A DNA stretch of 64,000 bases from Methanocorpusculum labreanum Z (lineage in GTDB: Archaea > Halobacteriota > Methanomicrobia > Methanomicrobiales > Methanocorpusculaceae). Made by a program: the position numbers and the translations under genes. Positions 34,853 to 43,260 of this stretch are shown here, one piece after another. The stretch lies in the NCBI RefSeq assembly GCF_000015765.1, contig NC_008942.1, positions 697,921 through 761,920 on the forward strand. The letters are read 5' to 3'. Under the pieces are notes generated by a model. That model did not search any database and was not told where the DNA came from. It saw only the letters and a program-made list of their open reading frames with translations. How positions within the stretch are numbered: position 1 is the stretch's first letter; every line of letters starts with the position of its first letter.

Positions 34853-35626
34853 TCAGAGTGCATTCACCAGGGATTTTCTGGTAATGAATCCAACGACCTT
34901 CTCACCTTCAGCGATCGGAACGGTACTGATATTTTTCGTAAGCATCATGTCCACTACTTTGGAGACAGGGGTGTTCGTCTGCACAGTAATGAGGGGTGTT
35001 GACATGATGTCCCCTGCGGTTACGTTTCGGAGCGCATTGTCGAAGTGTTTGTCGATCTCGCTTTTCAGTTTTACGAGGACCTTTGCAATATCCGTTTCCG
35101 TGACAATACCGACGGATTTATTTCCGTCCATCACGATAAACCGGGTTGCGCCGTTGTTTGCCATTCTGCGGTGAAGCTGGACGAGGCGGTCGTCCGGCGT
35201 GATACGGGGAGCAATCTCGGTGAATGTATCCAGCGGTCCTTCGGGAACCATATGTCTCAGCAGGTCGCCTTTCGTGACCTGACCTATGAGACGGTGTTCT
35301 TCATCCCAAACAATAACAACCTTGTATCTTTGGAGAAGCGGGACGAGTAACTCCGCGTCCTGATCCTGATAAACCGAGGTAAAGTCCTCTTTCGTGACGC
35401 TTGCAACGCGAATCTGGGATGCCGGAATATTGCCGGTTTTTTTGCTTCCCATCTTTTCTGCGATGGTCCTACGTGCTGCCGTACCTACGACTACGTGGTC
35501 GTTAGTGACGACGATCGGATCGATCCCTTCTGCCAGCATCTTTGAAAGAGCTTCCGGGATCAGTGCAGATTTTGCAATCGAAACGGGTTTGGACATTACG
35601 TCTTTTACGGTTAGTTTCTGGTTCAT
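34853..35626 (-). CDS. Four-CBS-domain protein
   Basis: A 257-residue protein made of four CBS motifs in two Bateman pairs: VKDVMSKPVSI..., ASQIRVASVTKED..., IAPRITPDDRLVQLHRRM..., VTAGDIMSTPLITVQTNTPV.... Each ends in the usual GxVTxxDL(L) turn (GQVTKGDLL, GIVTETDIA, GFITRKSLV). CBS pairs bind adenosyl ligands such as AMP, ATP, SAM or MTA and act as energy or SAM sensors. No fused catalytic domain is present. A paralogue follows upstream on the same strand with a 147-bp gap, so an operon is possible. Confidence 0.88.
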   Translation of the reverse strand: MNQKLTVKDVMSKPVSIAKSALIPEALSKMLAEGIDPIVVTNDHVVVGTAARRTIAEKMGSKKTGNIPASQIRVASVTKEDFTSVYQDQDAELLVPLLQRYKVVIVWDEEHRLIGQVTKGDLLRHMVPEGPLDTFTEIAPRITPDDRLVQLHRRMANNGATRFIVMDGNKSVGIVTETDIAKVLVKLKSEIDKHFDNALRNVTAGDIMSTPLITVQTNTPVSKVVDMMLTKNISTVPIAEGEKVVGFITRKSLVNAL

Positions 35627-35773
35627 GTTTGCTTCCTCCTTTGAAGAGTTTTATTCAATCGTGCGGCGGAAAACATCGTTTTGCTTTGCAGTCCAACGCC
35701 TGCAGAGGATGTTTTCGGGTTTCCACCAGGTGAATCGCCTGCATATATTCTCAGGCGCCATTTGGTGAAATGT

Positions 35774-36649
35774 TCAGATCGTTCCTGTGAGAGCCTTTAC
35801 CAGATCGAATTCGGTCACGATTCCGCTCAGCTTTCCTCCGTCCATAACGGGGAAGGCTCCGATCCCGCGGTTCAGCATCTCTTGTGCCACAATGCTGATC
35901 GGCATGTCGGTTGCGACCGTTCTGATGTCGGAAGCCGTCATTACATCCCTTACCGGGAGGCTGAGGACCTCATCAACGGTTCCGGTGTGCATCTCGGAAA
36001 AGACTCTGCCGTTTCCAAGATAGCCCATGATGTCCGTTGCCGTGATCATACCGAGCAGGATCCCGTCTTTTACTACGGGTAACCGGCGGTATCCGTCATC
36101 CACAATCTGTTTTGTTACGTTGCTCAGAGGCAGATCGGGCGAGACCTTCTTCGGACACGGGGTCATGATCTCGTCGACCACCAGTTCCGACTCCGTTCCG
36201 GCAAGCATCCGCATCAGATCGTATTCTGTGACGATGCCCGCAATCGTGGAGTCGGGGTTCAGAATCGGAAAACCTCCATGTCCTGTTTCCAGAAGGATGT
36301 TTGCCGCTTCTTTTACGGTCGTCGCCGGCGAAAAGCCGGTCACGTTTTCCGTGGCGATCTCCCGCAGGCTCTCATTCAAGGCGGCCAGAAGATTTCCCTT
36401 ATGCTTGTTTGCAATAAGGTTGTATCTGCTGCCCCCTCCCATCATGTCTATAACATCAGTGATCGTTACAATCCCAATAAGTTTCTTGGTTCCGGGATCC
36501 GTGATCGGCAGGCGACGAAAGTTGTGCCGGCTCATCATCTGGATCCCTTCGATGATACTCATCGTTGGAGGCACCGAGATGACATTCAGACTTGCGATAT
36601 CAAGAACGCTGTTCTTTTTTCCTTTGGATTGTTTTGCTGGTGATGTCAT
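35774..36649 (-). CDS. Four-CBS-domain protein (paralogue)
   Basis: A 291-residue protein with four CBS motifs (LNVISVPPTMSIIEGIQMMS, NVTGFSPATTVKEAANIL, DEIMTPCPKKVSPDLPLS, VRDVMTASDIRTVATDMP), each with GIVT-x-x-D or GMIT-x-x-D. The glycine-rich loop at MMGGGSRYNLI is an unusual insertion between motifs 1 and 2. It probably senses adenine nucleotides; its partner is unknown. It is divergent from the oapA-like gene across a 304-bp regulatory gap. Confidence 0.88.
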   Translation of the reverse strand: MTSPAKQSKGKKNSVLDIASLNVISVPPTMSIIEGIQMMSRHNFRRLPITDPGTKKLIGIVTITDVIDMMGGGSRYNLIANKHKGNLLAALNESLREIATENVTGFSPATTVKEAANILLETGHGGFPILNPDSTIAGIVTEYDLMRMLAGTESELVVDEIMTPCPKKVSPDLPLSNVTKQIVDDGYRRLPVVKDGILLGMITATDIMGYLGNGRVFSEMHTGTVDEVLSLPVRDVMTASDIRTVATDMPISIVAQEMLNRGIGAFPVMDGGKLSGIVTEFDLVKALTGTI

Positions 36650-36953
36650 GTTTTTACCAACGCTAGGGTGGTATAATGAGTTAATGCTCTGTCATGACTT
36701 AATAGGCTTATGATTTGAGTATTTTTTACGATCGCGCGAAAATTCGCGAATATTCTTGGGGTATTTGCTTAATCCTTTTAAATATTTTTGGTCATGCGTC
36801 GCATAGCTGAAGGTTCACTATTCCAAGGGTCCGCCCATGGAGAAAGGAGATGATTTTCTCCCCATATAGGCGTACATTTTTCCCCAGACAATAGCATGAG
36901 GTTTATATCACATTAGGGGAGAATATACTACATAGTCCAATTTAGGTGTTTTA
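36650..36953. promoter_or_regulatory. Divergent promoter region, CBS gene and GTPase operon
   Basis: A TATA box, TTTATATC at 36902-36909, fits a start near 36932 for the GTPase operon. A second TATA-like TTTTAAATA at 36776-36784 lies farther upstream, and the 120 nt after it hold an imperfect hairpin (atggagaaa paired with ttttctccccat, about 36837-36866), so a longer leader or a small RNA is possible. A palindrome, cgcgaa-aa-ttcgcg (36735-36748), is a candidate operator for the CBS gene. Confidence 0.45.
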
Positions 36954-37580
36954 ATGGTAGCATTCTCTCGTATCAGAAGCTTTTTCGGAAAGCTGTTTGG
37001 CAAAAAACGCTCGCGGGTGGGCATCTACGGTCCGCCGAATGCGGGTAAAACCACACTTGCCAACCGTATTGTCCGCGATGTGACCGGTGAGGCAGTTGGC
37101 CCAGTCAGCGAAATTCCTCACGAAACGCGTCGTGCGAGAAGAAAGGAAGGTGTCGAGATCAACTCGGGAAGCAGCAAGCTGCTGATCGATATCGTCGATA
37201 CGCCTGGAGTCACCACAAAGATCGATTATCACGAGTTTCTGGAATACGGTATGGATCAGGACGAAGCCGTGGCCCGAGCCCGTGAAGCGACCGAAGGCGT
37301 CGCCGAAGCAATGCACTGGCTGCGTGAGGATATCGACGGCGTGATCTATGTTCTCGACAGTACCCAGGATCCGTTCATGCATGTGAACATCATGATGGTG
37401 GGTATCATCGAATCCCGCAAACTCCCGGTCATTATCGTCGCAAACAAGATCGATCTGCCGGATGCAGCTCCGCAAAGGATCAAGAGTGCATTCCCCCAGC
37501 ACCCTGTGGTTCAGGTCTCCGGTCTCGAGGGCCACAACATGGACGAGCTTTATTCGAAGATCGCCGAGGTTTTCAGGTGA
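36954..37580 (+). CDS. Era-like GTPase (OapA-like)
   Basis: A 208-residue small GTPase: G1 GPPNAGKTT, G2 region PHETRRARR, G3 DTPGVT, G4 ANKIDL, and a G5-like VSGLEG. The N-terminus is basic and amphipathic (RIRSFFGKLFGKKR), perhaps for membrane or RNA contact. The three-gene set GTPase + DUF2073 + zinc ribbon is conserved in Euryarchaeota and is called OapA-OapB-OapC in Haloferax (origin-associated proteins). No origin repeats or orc1/cdc6 gene are seen here. Confidence 0.85.
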   Translation: MVAFSRIRSFFGKLFGKKRSRVGIYGPPNAGKTTLANRIVRDVTGEAVGPVSEIPHETRRARRKEGVEINSGSSKLLIDIVDTPGVTTKIDYHEFLEYGMDQDEAVARAREATEGVAEAMHWLREDIDGVIYVLDSTQDPFMHVNIMMVGIIESRKLPVIIVANKIDLPDAAPQRIKSAFPQHPVVQVSGLEGHNMDELYSKIAEVFR

Positions 37581-37585
37581 GGTAA

Positions 37586-37954
37586 ATGATTCAGGGTGTT
37601 CAGATTGATATGCTGTCCGCGGATCGTCTGTCCAAGATGACGTCGTATGAAAAGATACGGCTGATTCTGGACGATGTTCGACAGGGCTGCGTGGTTGTTC
37701 TCGAGCAGGGTCTTACTCCGGAAGAACAGGGTAAGCTTCTCGAGACGACCATGATGGAGATCACGCCGGGTGGTTTTTCCGGGATCGAGATCGAAACCTA
37801 TCCGTCGGTTGGAGGCGACAAAGGATTCTTTACGAAGGTATTCGGTAAAAAGAGCAATGCTCCGCGGTTGATGGTCATCGGTCCGGTCGATCAGCTCAAA
37901 ATGCTTTCCCGGGAAAAAGACAGACTTATTGCTTGGGCTTCAGCAGCACAGTAA
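37586..37954 (+). CDS. DUF2073 protein (OapB-like)
   Basis: A 122-residue soluble alpha/beta protein starting 5 nt after the GTPase stop, with VQIDMLSADRLSKMTSYEKI at the N-terminus and PGGFSGIEIETYPS in the middle, which are typical of DUF2073. VEX-type basic FFTKVFGKKSNAPR precedes the last strand (LMVIGPVDQLKML). Function is unknown; it always travels with the GTPase and the zinc-ribbon gene, so the three probably work together. Confidence 0.82.
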   Translation: MIQGVQIDMLSADRLSKMTSYEKIRLILDDVRQGCVVVLEQGLTPEEQGKLLETTMMEITPGGFSGIEIETYPSVGGDKGFFTKVFGKKSNAPRLMVIGPVDQLKMLSREKDRLIAWASAAQ

Positions 37955-37957
37955 TCC

Positions 37958-38350
37958 ATGCCGCACAAGTGTACAAAATGTGGACGCGAGTTCCGTGACG
38001 GATCGGTCGAGATCCTTCGCGGATGTCCGAGTTGCGGAGGAAAAAAATTCCTCTACGTAAGTGACCGTGTGAAAAACGCGGATGTTTTAGAAGAGAAGTC
38101 TATCGAAAAAATCGCCGAGGAGACCGAGCAGGAAGTGCTCGAAGTAAAACACCAGGGTCCGGCTACCCGTCCGACCGATATTTTAGAGCGTGTCGAGAGT
38201 GTTCGAATCGTCAGTAAAGGCAGCTATGAACTGAACCTCGAACGGCTTGCAGAATCTCAGGATATTATCATAGGTATGGGGGATGACGGCAAATATATGC
38301 TGGATCTTCCCTCCATGTCCAAAAGAAAGAACGATCCTAAAAAGAAATAG
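37958..38350 (+). CDS. Zinc-ribbon protein (OapC-like)
   Basis: A 130-residue protein with an N-terminal CTKCGREF...CPSCGGKKF zinc ribbon, an acidic middle (EEKSIEKIAEETEQEVLEV) and a C-terminal domain (IRIVSKGSYELNLERL-like, then IIIGMGDDGKYMLDLPSM). It starts 3 nt after the DUF2073 gene. The third member of the OapABC-like operon; role unknown. A T-tract about 7 nt after the stop (38357-38365) probably ends the operon. Confidence 0.82.
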   Translation: MPHKCTKCGREFRDGSVEILRGCPSCGGKKFLYVSDRVKNADVLEEKSIEKIAEETEQEVLEVKHQGPATRPTDILERVESVRIVSKGSYELNLERLAESQDIIIGMGDDGKYMLDLPSMSKRKNDPKKK

Positions 38351-38468
38351 GATCCGTCTATTTTTTCAGATCTCTTGAACTGATTTTTCATGCCGCAAAT
38401 CGCGGTGTCATTTTTGATAACGATGTCGAAAAATCATATGAATACTAAAAAAATCGTAAAAAACAAAG

Positions 38469-38542
38469 CGGGCCTAAAGGGATTTGAACCCCTGGCCTAC
38501 GGATTAAGAGTCCGTCGCTATTCCTGACTAAGCTATAGGCCC
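38469..38542 (-). tRNA. tRNA-Lys (anticodon CTT)
   Basis: Acceptor GGGCCTA pairs with TAGGCCC. The anticodon arm is ACGGA-CTCTTAA-TCCGT with anticodon CTT, and the T arm is CAGGGGTTCAAATCCC(T). The discriminator is G, no CCA is encoded and there is no intron. Confidence 0.95.
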
Positions 38543-38666
38543 CGTTTTCTGTGTCGTTTGACCTAATTACATATGTCATGGGAATATTTATAGATTTTCT
38601 TCCGTCATTTATGTGGCCGTCCAATCTCCATATCATTAATATCCAACCAATACCAATAAGATACTC

Positions 38667-40160
38667 ATGGTTGAGACTGATGGGACTCAGGCCGTATCCC
38701 CCAAGAATAAAAATAAACAGATAAAATATCTCATGCTGGGATGCGGGAGTCTTGGGTATAATGTACTTGAAGAGCTGAGTGAATCGAATGAAAACATCCT
38801 GATTATTGATTCCGATGAGAAACGGATCGATGATCTCCGTGACCACCGCCACCAGGCAACTGTCGGGGACATCAGCGATCCGCAGATTCTCCTGAAGCTA
38901 CCCGAACCAGAAGTGGTTTTCATTCTTTCCTCGGACAAAGACGCGAATCTTTCCGCGGTCCAGAACATCAGAAAAGCATACCCCAATGCAAACATCATCG
39001 CCCGTGCCGTGGATCTTTTTTCAACCGATCAGTTAGCCGACAACGGAGCCGATGTCGTATTATATCCGCAGAAGGTCGTGGCGAAATCTGCAGTAAATCA
39101 TATGACGAATCTCATCGCATCCAGAAATGCGCAGAGACTTTACTCGCTTCTTTCGTCATGGTCGGGGACACTCGGCATCATCACGCATAAAAATCCGGAT
39201 CCGGATGCGATTTCCAGTGCGATGGCCTTATCGGTGATCGCAAATGATGCCTCGAACGGCAAACTCACGACCAGGATCCTCTACGAAGGCAACATCGGCC
39301 ATCAGGAAAACCGTGCCTTCGTGAACCTTCTCGAGATCAAGATGGAGCATCTGACAAAAGAGATCCTTGCAGAGTGCAATTATCTGGCTCTCGTCGACTG
39401 CGTTGGTCCGGGGATGAACAACGATCTTCCGCCAAGTACCAAGATCAACATCATCGTCGATCATCACAGCGCCGAGGGTGTGGTTCGCGAGTATAAACCC
39501 GAGTTCCTTGAATCCAGGCCCGATGCCGGCGCGACCGCTTCCATTCTCACACAGTACCTTCAGGAACTCTATCTCCCGATTGATACGAAAGTGGCGACCG
39601 CTCTTTTCTACGGGATCCGTGCGGACACGCATGAGTTCCAGCGAAATATTTCATCCCAGGATCTCTATAACGCGGCGTTCCTTTTGCCGCACGCCGACCG
39701 TGCCCTCCTTGAAATCATCATGGCCCCGTCCCTCTCCCAGGAAACGATTGAGGTTTTAGGAACTGCGATCATGAACCGCGAGGTTAGGCAGGGCTATCTC
39801 TTTTCCAACGTCGGGTATGTCCGAAACCGTGATGCCATCCCCCAGGCCGCAGATATGCTTCTGACCCTTGAAGGGGTCACTACGTCCATGGTGTATGGGA
39901 TCACCGATACGCACATCACCCTTTCAGCCAGAAACAAGGATATCCGTCTGCATGTCGGGGATGTGATGAAGGAGGCTTTTGCCAAGATCCCCGGCGCATC
40001 TGCAGGAGGTCATGCGACAATGGCTGCTCTTTCCATCCCGCTGAACGCTTTTTCCCTGGTCAAAGATAAAGAAGAACTCCTTTCCATGGTCATCGACCCT
40101 ATTCTCTCCAATTTCATGAAACTCGTTGGCATTTCCGATGGAGAAGGGGATGAGATCTGA
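38667..40160 (+). CDS. TrkA_N-DHH-DHHA1 fusion phosphoesterase
   Basis: A 497-residue fusion. Residues ~18-135 are a Rossmann NAD-binding TrkA_N domain (YLMLGCGSLGYNVLEELSES; IIDSDEKRID; ATVGDISDP). Next is a DHH domain: THKNPDPDAISSAMAL, VDCVGPG, then IIVDHHSAEG, and a DHHA1 end with GASAGGHATMAALSIPL. DHH-DHHA1 proteins split phosphodiesters such as oligoribonucleotides (NrnA) or cyclic dinucleotides. The RCK part may make the activity respond to nucleotides or NADH. MptE follows with an 11-nt overlap. Confidence 0.85.
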   Translation: MVETDGTQAVSPKNKNKQIKYLMLGCGSLGYNVLEELSESNENILIIDSDEKRIDDLRDHRHQATVGDISDPQILLKLPEPEVVFILSSDKDANLSAVQNIRKAYPNANIIARAVDLFSTDQLADNGADVVLYPQKVVAKSAVNHMTNLIASRNAQRLYSLLSSWSGTLGIITHKNPDPDAISSAMALSVIANDASNGKLTTRILYEGNIGHQENRAFVNLLEIKMEHLTKEILAECNYLALVDCVGPGMNNDLPPSTKINIIVDHHSAEGVVREYKPEFLESRPDAGATASILTQYLQELYLPIDTKVATALFYGIRADTHEFQRNISSQDLYNAAFLLPHADRALLEIIMAPSLSQETIEVLGTAIMNREVRQGYLFSNVGYVRNRDAIPQAADMLLTLEGVTTSMVYGITDTHITLSARNKDIRLHVGDVMKEAFAKIPGASAGGHATMAALSIPLNAFSLVKDKEELLSMVIDPILSNFMKLVGISDGEGDEI

Positions 40161-40779
40161 AGACTGGGAACCCTATTACGTTCGTATCCTAGCGTATTTT
40201 GGATTCTCGCGCGAGGATGATGAGCGTTCGGCCGAGATTTTGTCATCTCTCCTGGTAAGAGATGATATTGCGCTTTTAGAGGACACGATTCGCGGGAAAG
40301 ACTGTATCGTCTGCGGCAACGCTCCGTCACTTCCAGCCGAGATAAAAAAAACCGATTTTACTGGTAAAGTCGTGATCGCGGCCGATGCGGCGGCCAGCGT
40401 ACTTTTTTCGAAGGGAATCAGACCTGACATCATTCTCTCGGATATCGACGGGATGGACGAGGATTTCCTGAAAATGAACGATGCCGGAACGATCTTGGTT
40501 TTACATGCTCACGGGGACAACATCCCGCTGATCCGTTCATGGGTCCCGAAGGTCCGCGGTCCAATCGTTGGAACAACGCAGAGTACGCCGCTTTCAAACG
40601 TCTATAACTTCGGCGGCTTCTCCGACGGGGACAGGTGCGTGTTCGCAGCTCATGAGTTTGGGGCAACTTCCGTAGAGCTGATCGGATTCGATCTTGACGA
40701 TAAAAGTGTGGATCCGATCAAACACGGAAAACTGATGATCGCCCGCAAGCTGCTCAAACTGGCTGGTCATGACGTCTGA
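40150..40779 (+). CDS. mptE: 6-hydroxymethyl-7,8-dihydropterin diphosphokinase, archaeal type
   Basis: A 209-residue DUF115 protein beginning MRSEDWEPYYVRILAYFGF. Motifs: CIVCGNAPSL, VIAADAAASVLFSKGIRPDI, LSDIDGM and LHAHGDNI. MptE makes the diphosphate intermediate in tetrahydromethanopterin synthesis, the C1 carrier of methanogenesis. The ATG at 40150 is favoured because ggag stands 6 nt upstream; alternatives at 40126 (TTG) and 40138 lie deeper in the previous gene. It overlaps the radical SAM gene by 11 nt. Confidence 0.88.
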   Translation: MRSEDWEPYYVRILAYFGFSREDDERSAEILSSLLVRDDIALLEDTIRGKDCIVCGNAPSLPAEIKKTDFTGKVVIAADAAASVLFSKGIRPDIILSDIDGMDEDFLKMNDAGTILVLHAHGDNIPLIRSWVPKVRGPIVGTTQSTPLSNVYNFGGFSDGDRCVFAAHEFGATSVELIGFDLDDKSVDPIKHGKLMIARKLLKLAGHDV

Positions 40780-42424
40780 TGCGGTAATTATCGACGGGTA
40801 TGTGGATGAACCGGCGTGCCTTGGGGTCCCGCCCTACATCTCCCCGTATATTCGAACCGTTGCGGGCGTCCTAAAAGAGCACGGGTACTCTGTTCGGTAC
40901 GTGATGATCGACGAACTTCGCAAAGATCCGCTCGGCGTTCCAAAACTCCGTGAAGCGCCTGTTGTCGTGATGATCGCCGGTGTCACCGTTCCGGGAAAAT
41001 ATCTTTCCGGAACCCCTGCCACGCTTAGCGAACTCCAGCAGATAGGATTCACGCTTCGCGGAAAAACCGTGTCGCTTCTGGGCGGTCCGATAGGATTCGG
41101 CTATTCGCCTCAGGGCGGGGCCCGTGCGGTAAAAGAAGCGGTATCCGGCTGGACGGCGATGCTTTCCGGAGAACCGGCAGCGGCTCTTTCCTCGTATCTT
41201 TCCGGAGGCGAACCGAATGGAATACTGTCCTATCCCGATTACGACCGGTGGGCAGTTCTTGGCGCCGAGATAATCCGCAGGCATCCGTTTTTTCCGCATG
41301 TGATGTGCGAACTTGAGACGGCGAAGGGATGCTTCCGCTGTATTTCGGGCGGCTGCTCGTTCTGCACGGAACCGTTTTACGGAATGCCGAGGATGCGGAG
41401 TATCGAAGGCATCGTATCCGAGGTCTCTGCTCTTTCAAAAGCCGGCGCCAGACATTTCCGGCTGGGCCGTCAGCCCGATCTGCTGGCTTTTGGAACATCA
41501 GGTTCCGAGTATCCAAAACCAGAACCCGACAAACTTCGTGCATTGTTTTCCGGCATCCGCGAAGCTTCGCCCGATCTTTTGACCCTGCATATCGACAACG
41601 TGAATCCCGGGACGATCGCCCGCCACGAAGAAGCATCCCGCGAAGCACTTCTCGCCATCGTCGAGGGGCATACCGAAGGAGACATCGCTGCGTTCGGTGT
41701 TGAGTCGGTCGATCCCGCGGTGATTGAGGCAAACAATCTGAAAGGATCGCCGGAACAGATATTCCGAGCGATCGAGATCGTCAACGAAGTCGGCGCCGTG
41801 CGAAGAAACGGTATTCCGGAACTTCTCCCAGGCCTGAACTTCATCGGCGGACTTGCCGGAGAAACGGTGGAGACATTTGCTTTGAACAAAGCCTTTCTGG
41901 ATAAGATCCTCGCATCCGGTCTTCTCGTGCGGCGGGTCAACATTCGCCAACTCATGCCGTTTGAAGGGACGAAGGCCTATGAAAATAACTGTCTTGGCAT
42001 GCACGACAAACTTTTCCATCAGTTCAAGGACGACGTCAGAAGTACGTTCGATGTTCCGATGCTCGAACGGGTCTTTCCAGTCGGGACCGTTCTTCGCCGT
42101 GTTCTCATTGAAGTAACAGGCCCTGTCTCCTTCGGCCGCCAGATGGGGACCTATCCTGTATTGGTTGGGATCCCGATGCAGATCCCCTGCGGTACTCTTT
42201 TGAATGCCGCCGTCGTGTCGTATGGGGCCAGAAGTCTGACCGCCCTTTCGGTCCCGATTCAAATAAACATGCTGCCGGCTTCCGCTCTCAAATGGATCCC
42301 CGGCGTATCCAAAAAACTTGCACAGAAAGTGGTTGCAGGAATGCCGTATGCCGGACCTGTCGATCTCAAAAAAGTGATAACGTCAGAAAATATCGACCCT
42401 CTTCTGCCGCTGATGGAGTTTTAA
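40769..42424 (+). CDS. Radical SAM protein with C-terminal helix-hairpin-helix (COG1031-like)
   Basis: A 551-residue protein. An N-terminal B12-binding-like alpha/beta domain (IDGYVDEPACLGVPPYISPY) precedes the radical SAM core. Its cysteines read C188-FR-C191-ISGG-C196-SF-C199, so the cluster loop is CxxCx4CxxC rather than the plain CxxxCxxC; the last three could serve as a spaced cluster site. A helix-hairpin-helix (LKWIPGVSKKLAQKVVAGMP) near the end suggests DNA or tRNA binding. The reaction is unknown. It is coupled to mptE, so a role in cofactor synthesis is possible. Confidence 0.82.
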   Translation: MTSDAVIIDGYVDEPACLGVPPYISPYIRTVAGVLKEHGYSVRYVMIDELRKDPLGVPKLREAPVVVMIAGVTVPGKYLSGTPATLSELQQIGFTLRGKTVSLLGGPIGFGYSPQGGARAVKEAVSGWTAMLSGEPAAALSSYLSGGEPNGILSYPDYDRWAVLGAEIIRRHPFFPHVMCELETAKGCFRCISGGCSFCTEPFYGMPRMRSIEGIVSEVSALSKAGARHFRLGRQPDLLAFGTSGSEYPKPEPDKLRALFSGIREASPDLLTLHIDNVNPGTIARHEEASREALLAIVEGHTEGDIAAFGVESVDPAVIEANNLKGSPEQIFRAIEIVNEVGAVRRNGIPELLPGLNFIGGLAGETVETFALNKAFLDKILASGLLVRRVNIRQLMPFEGTKAYENNCLGMHDKLFHQFKDDVRSTFDVPMLERVFPVGTVLRRVLIEVTGPVSFGRQMGTYPVLVGIPMQIPCGTLLNAAVVSYGARSLTALSVPIQINMLPASALKWIPGVSKKLAQKVVAGMPYAGPVDLKKVITSENIDPLLPLMEF

Positions 42425-42876
42425 AGCTCTTTTTCCAGAATGAGCCTTGAAGCATTCGGGTAAAAATATTTTTCCTCTCTTTTTCTAATCTGAAATCCCT
42501 TTTTCAGATAGAACGATATCGCGGCGGTATTCGTATCGGCCACGGTAAGATGGACTTTATTCACTCCCTGATTTTTCATCTCGGTAAATAGCGCGGCTAC
42601 AAGATGGCTACCGACATCCATTCTCTGGCAGTCGCTTTTCACCCCGATCCTGATCAGCTTTCCCGTTTTTGGATCATTGAAATGGATGCCTCCAAGAATA
42701 TACCCCATGATCTCATGCGTCTGTGTGTTTTCTGCAACAAAAAACAGGTTCGGGAAGAGTTCTTCAATGTGGCGAAAGAGGACATGCCCTCCCATTCCCT
42801 CGAAAAGCGGTTCATCCAGTCGGCAAAGAGCTTCATAATCTGCAGAAGTATAGGTTCTGACCTGGAAATATTCCAT
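42421..42876 (-). CDS. GNAT acetyltransferase, RimI/ArdA-like
   Basis: A 151-residue N-acetyltransferase. The acetyl-CoA loop is GVKSDCQRMDVGSHLV (a variant of R/QxxGxG/A), preceded by the strand KTGKLIRIGV and followed by VHLTVADTNTAAISFYLKKGF, the usual N-terminal acetyltransferase end. Likely substrate: a protein N-terminus or small amine. It is convergent with the radical SAM gene, overlapping by 4 nt. Confidence 0.85.
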   Translation of the reverse strand: MEYFQVRTYTSADYEALCRLDEPLFEGMGGHVLFRHIEELFPNLFFVAENTQTHEIMGYILGGIHFNDPKTGKLIRIGVKSDCQRMDVGSHLVAALFTEMKNQGVNKVHLTVADTNTAAISFYLKKGFQIRKREEKYFYPNASRLILEKEL

Positions 42877-42978
42877 GATTTCGTAATATTTGGTTTTCAG
42901 ATGAGTTGAATATATCTTCGGTATATTGTCCGGAAATAGGAAATTACTTATGCTGGAACGCAGATATCATTCAATACT

Positions 42979-43251
42979 ATGAAGTGGCAGATATCAGAAC
43001 TCTTCGGGATGAGCGTCTATTCCGATAAAGCAGTATTCCTCGGCAAGGTGGAGGATGTTGTACTGGATGTTACCAATAAAAAAATCAGCGGTCTCGCTCT
43101 CTCAAACGTGAATAAAGATGTTATCGACACGAAGAATTATCTGGGAGTCATCATCCCCTACCGGATCGTCAAAGAAGTCGGCGACATCATCATAGTCCGG
43201 CACATCCCCGGGGCCTTCAAGGTCGCCGGCGAACCCTTATTCGGGGAATAA
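42979..43251 (+). CDS. PRC-barrel domain protein
   Basis: A 90-residue single PRC-barrel: ISELFGMSVYSDKAVFLGKV, EDVVLDVTNKKISGLAL, NYLGVIIPYRIVKEVGDIII. Such stand-alone PRC proteins are common in archaea; relatives CdpB1/CdpB2 take part in cell division with FtsZ and SepF, while others are linked to RNA metabolism. This one could belong to the CdpB group, but that needs a tree. It is followed 9 nt later by the Thg1 gene. Confidence 0.85.
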   Translation: MKWQISELFGMSVYSDKAVFLGKVEDVVLDVTNKKISGLALSNVNKDVIDTKNYLGVIIPYRIVKEVGDIIIVRHIPGAFKVAGEPLFGE

Positions 43252-43260
43252 TACTCTATT

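Noticed and set aside
36776-36900. Small RNA gene upstream of the OapA-like GTPase
   Set aside because: A TATA-like motif and a weak hairpin are present, but no family features; kept only as a remark in the promoter entry.
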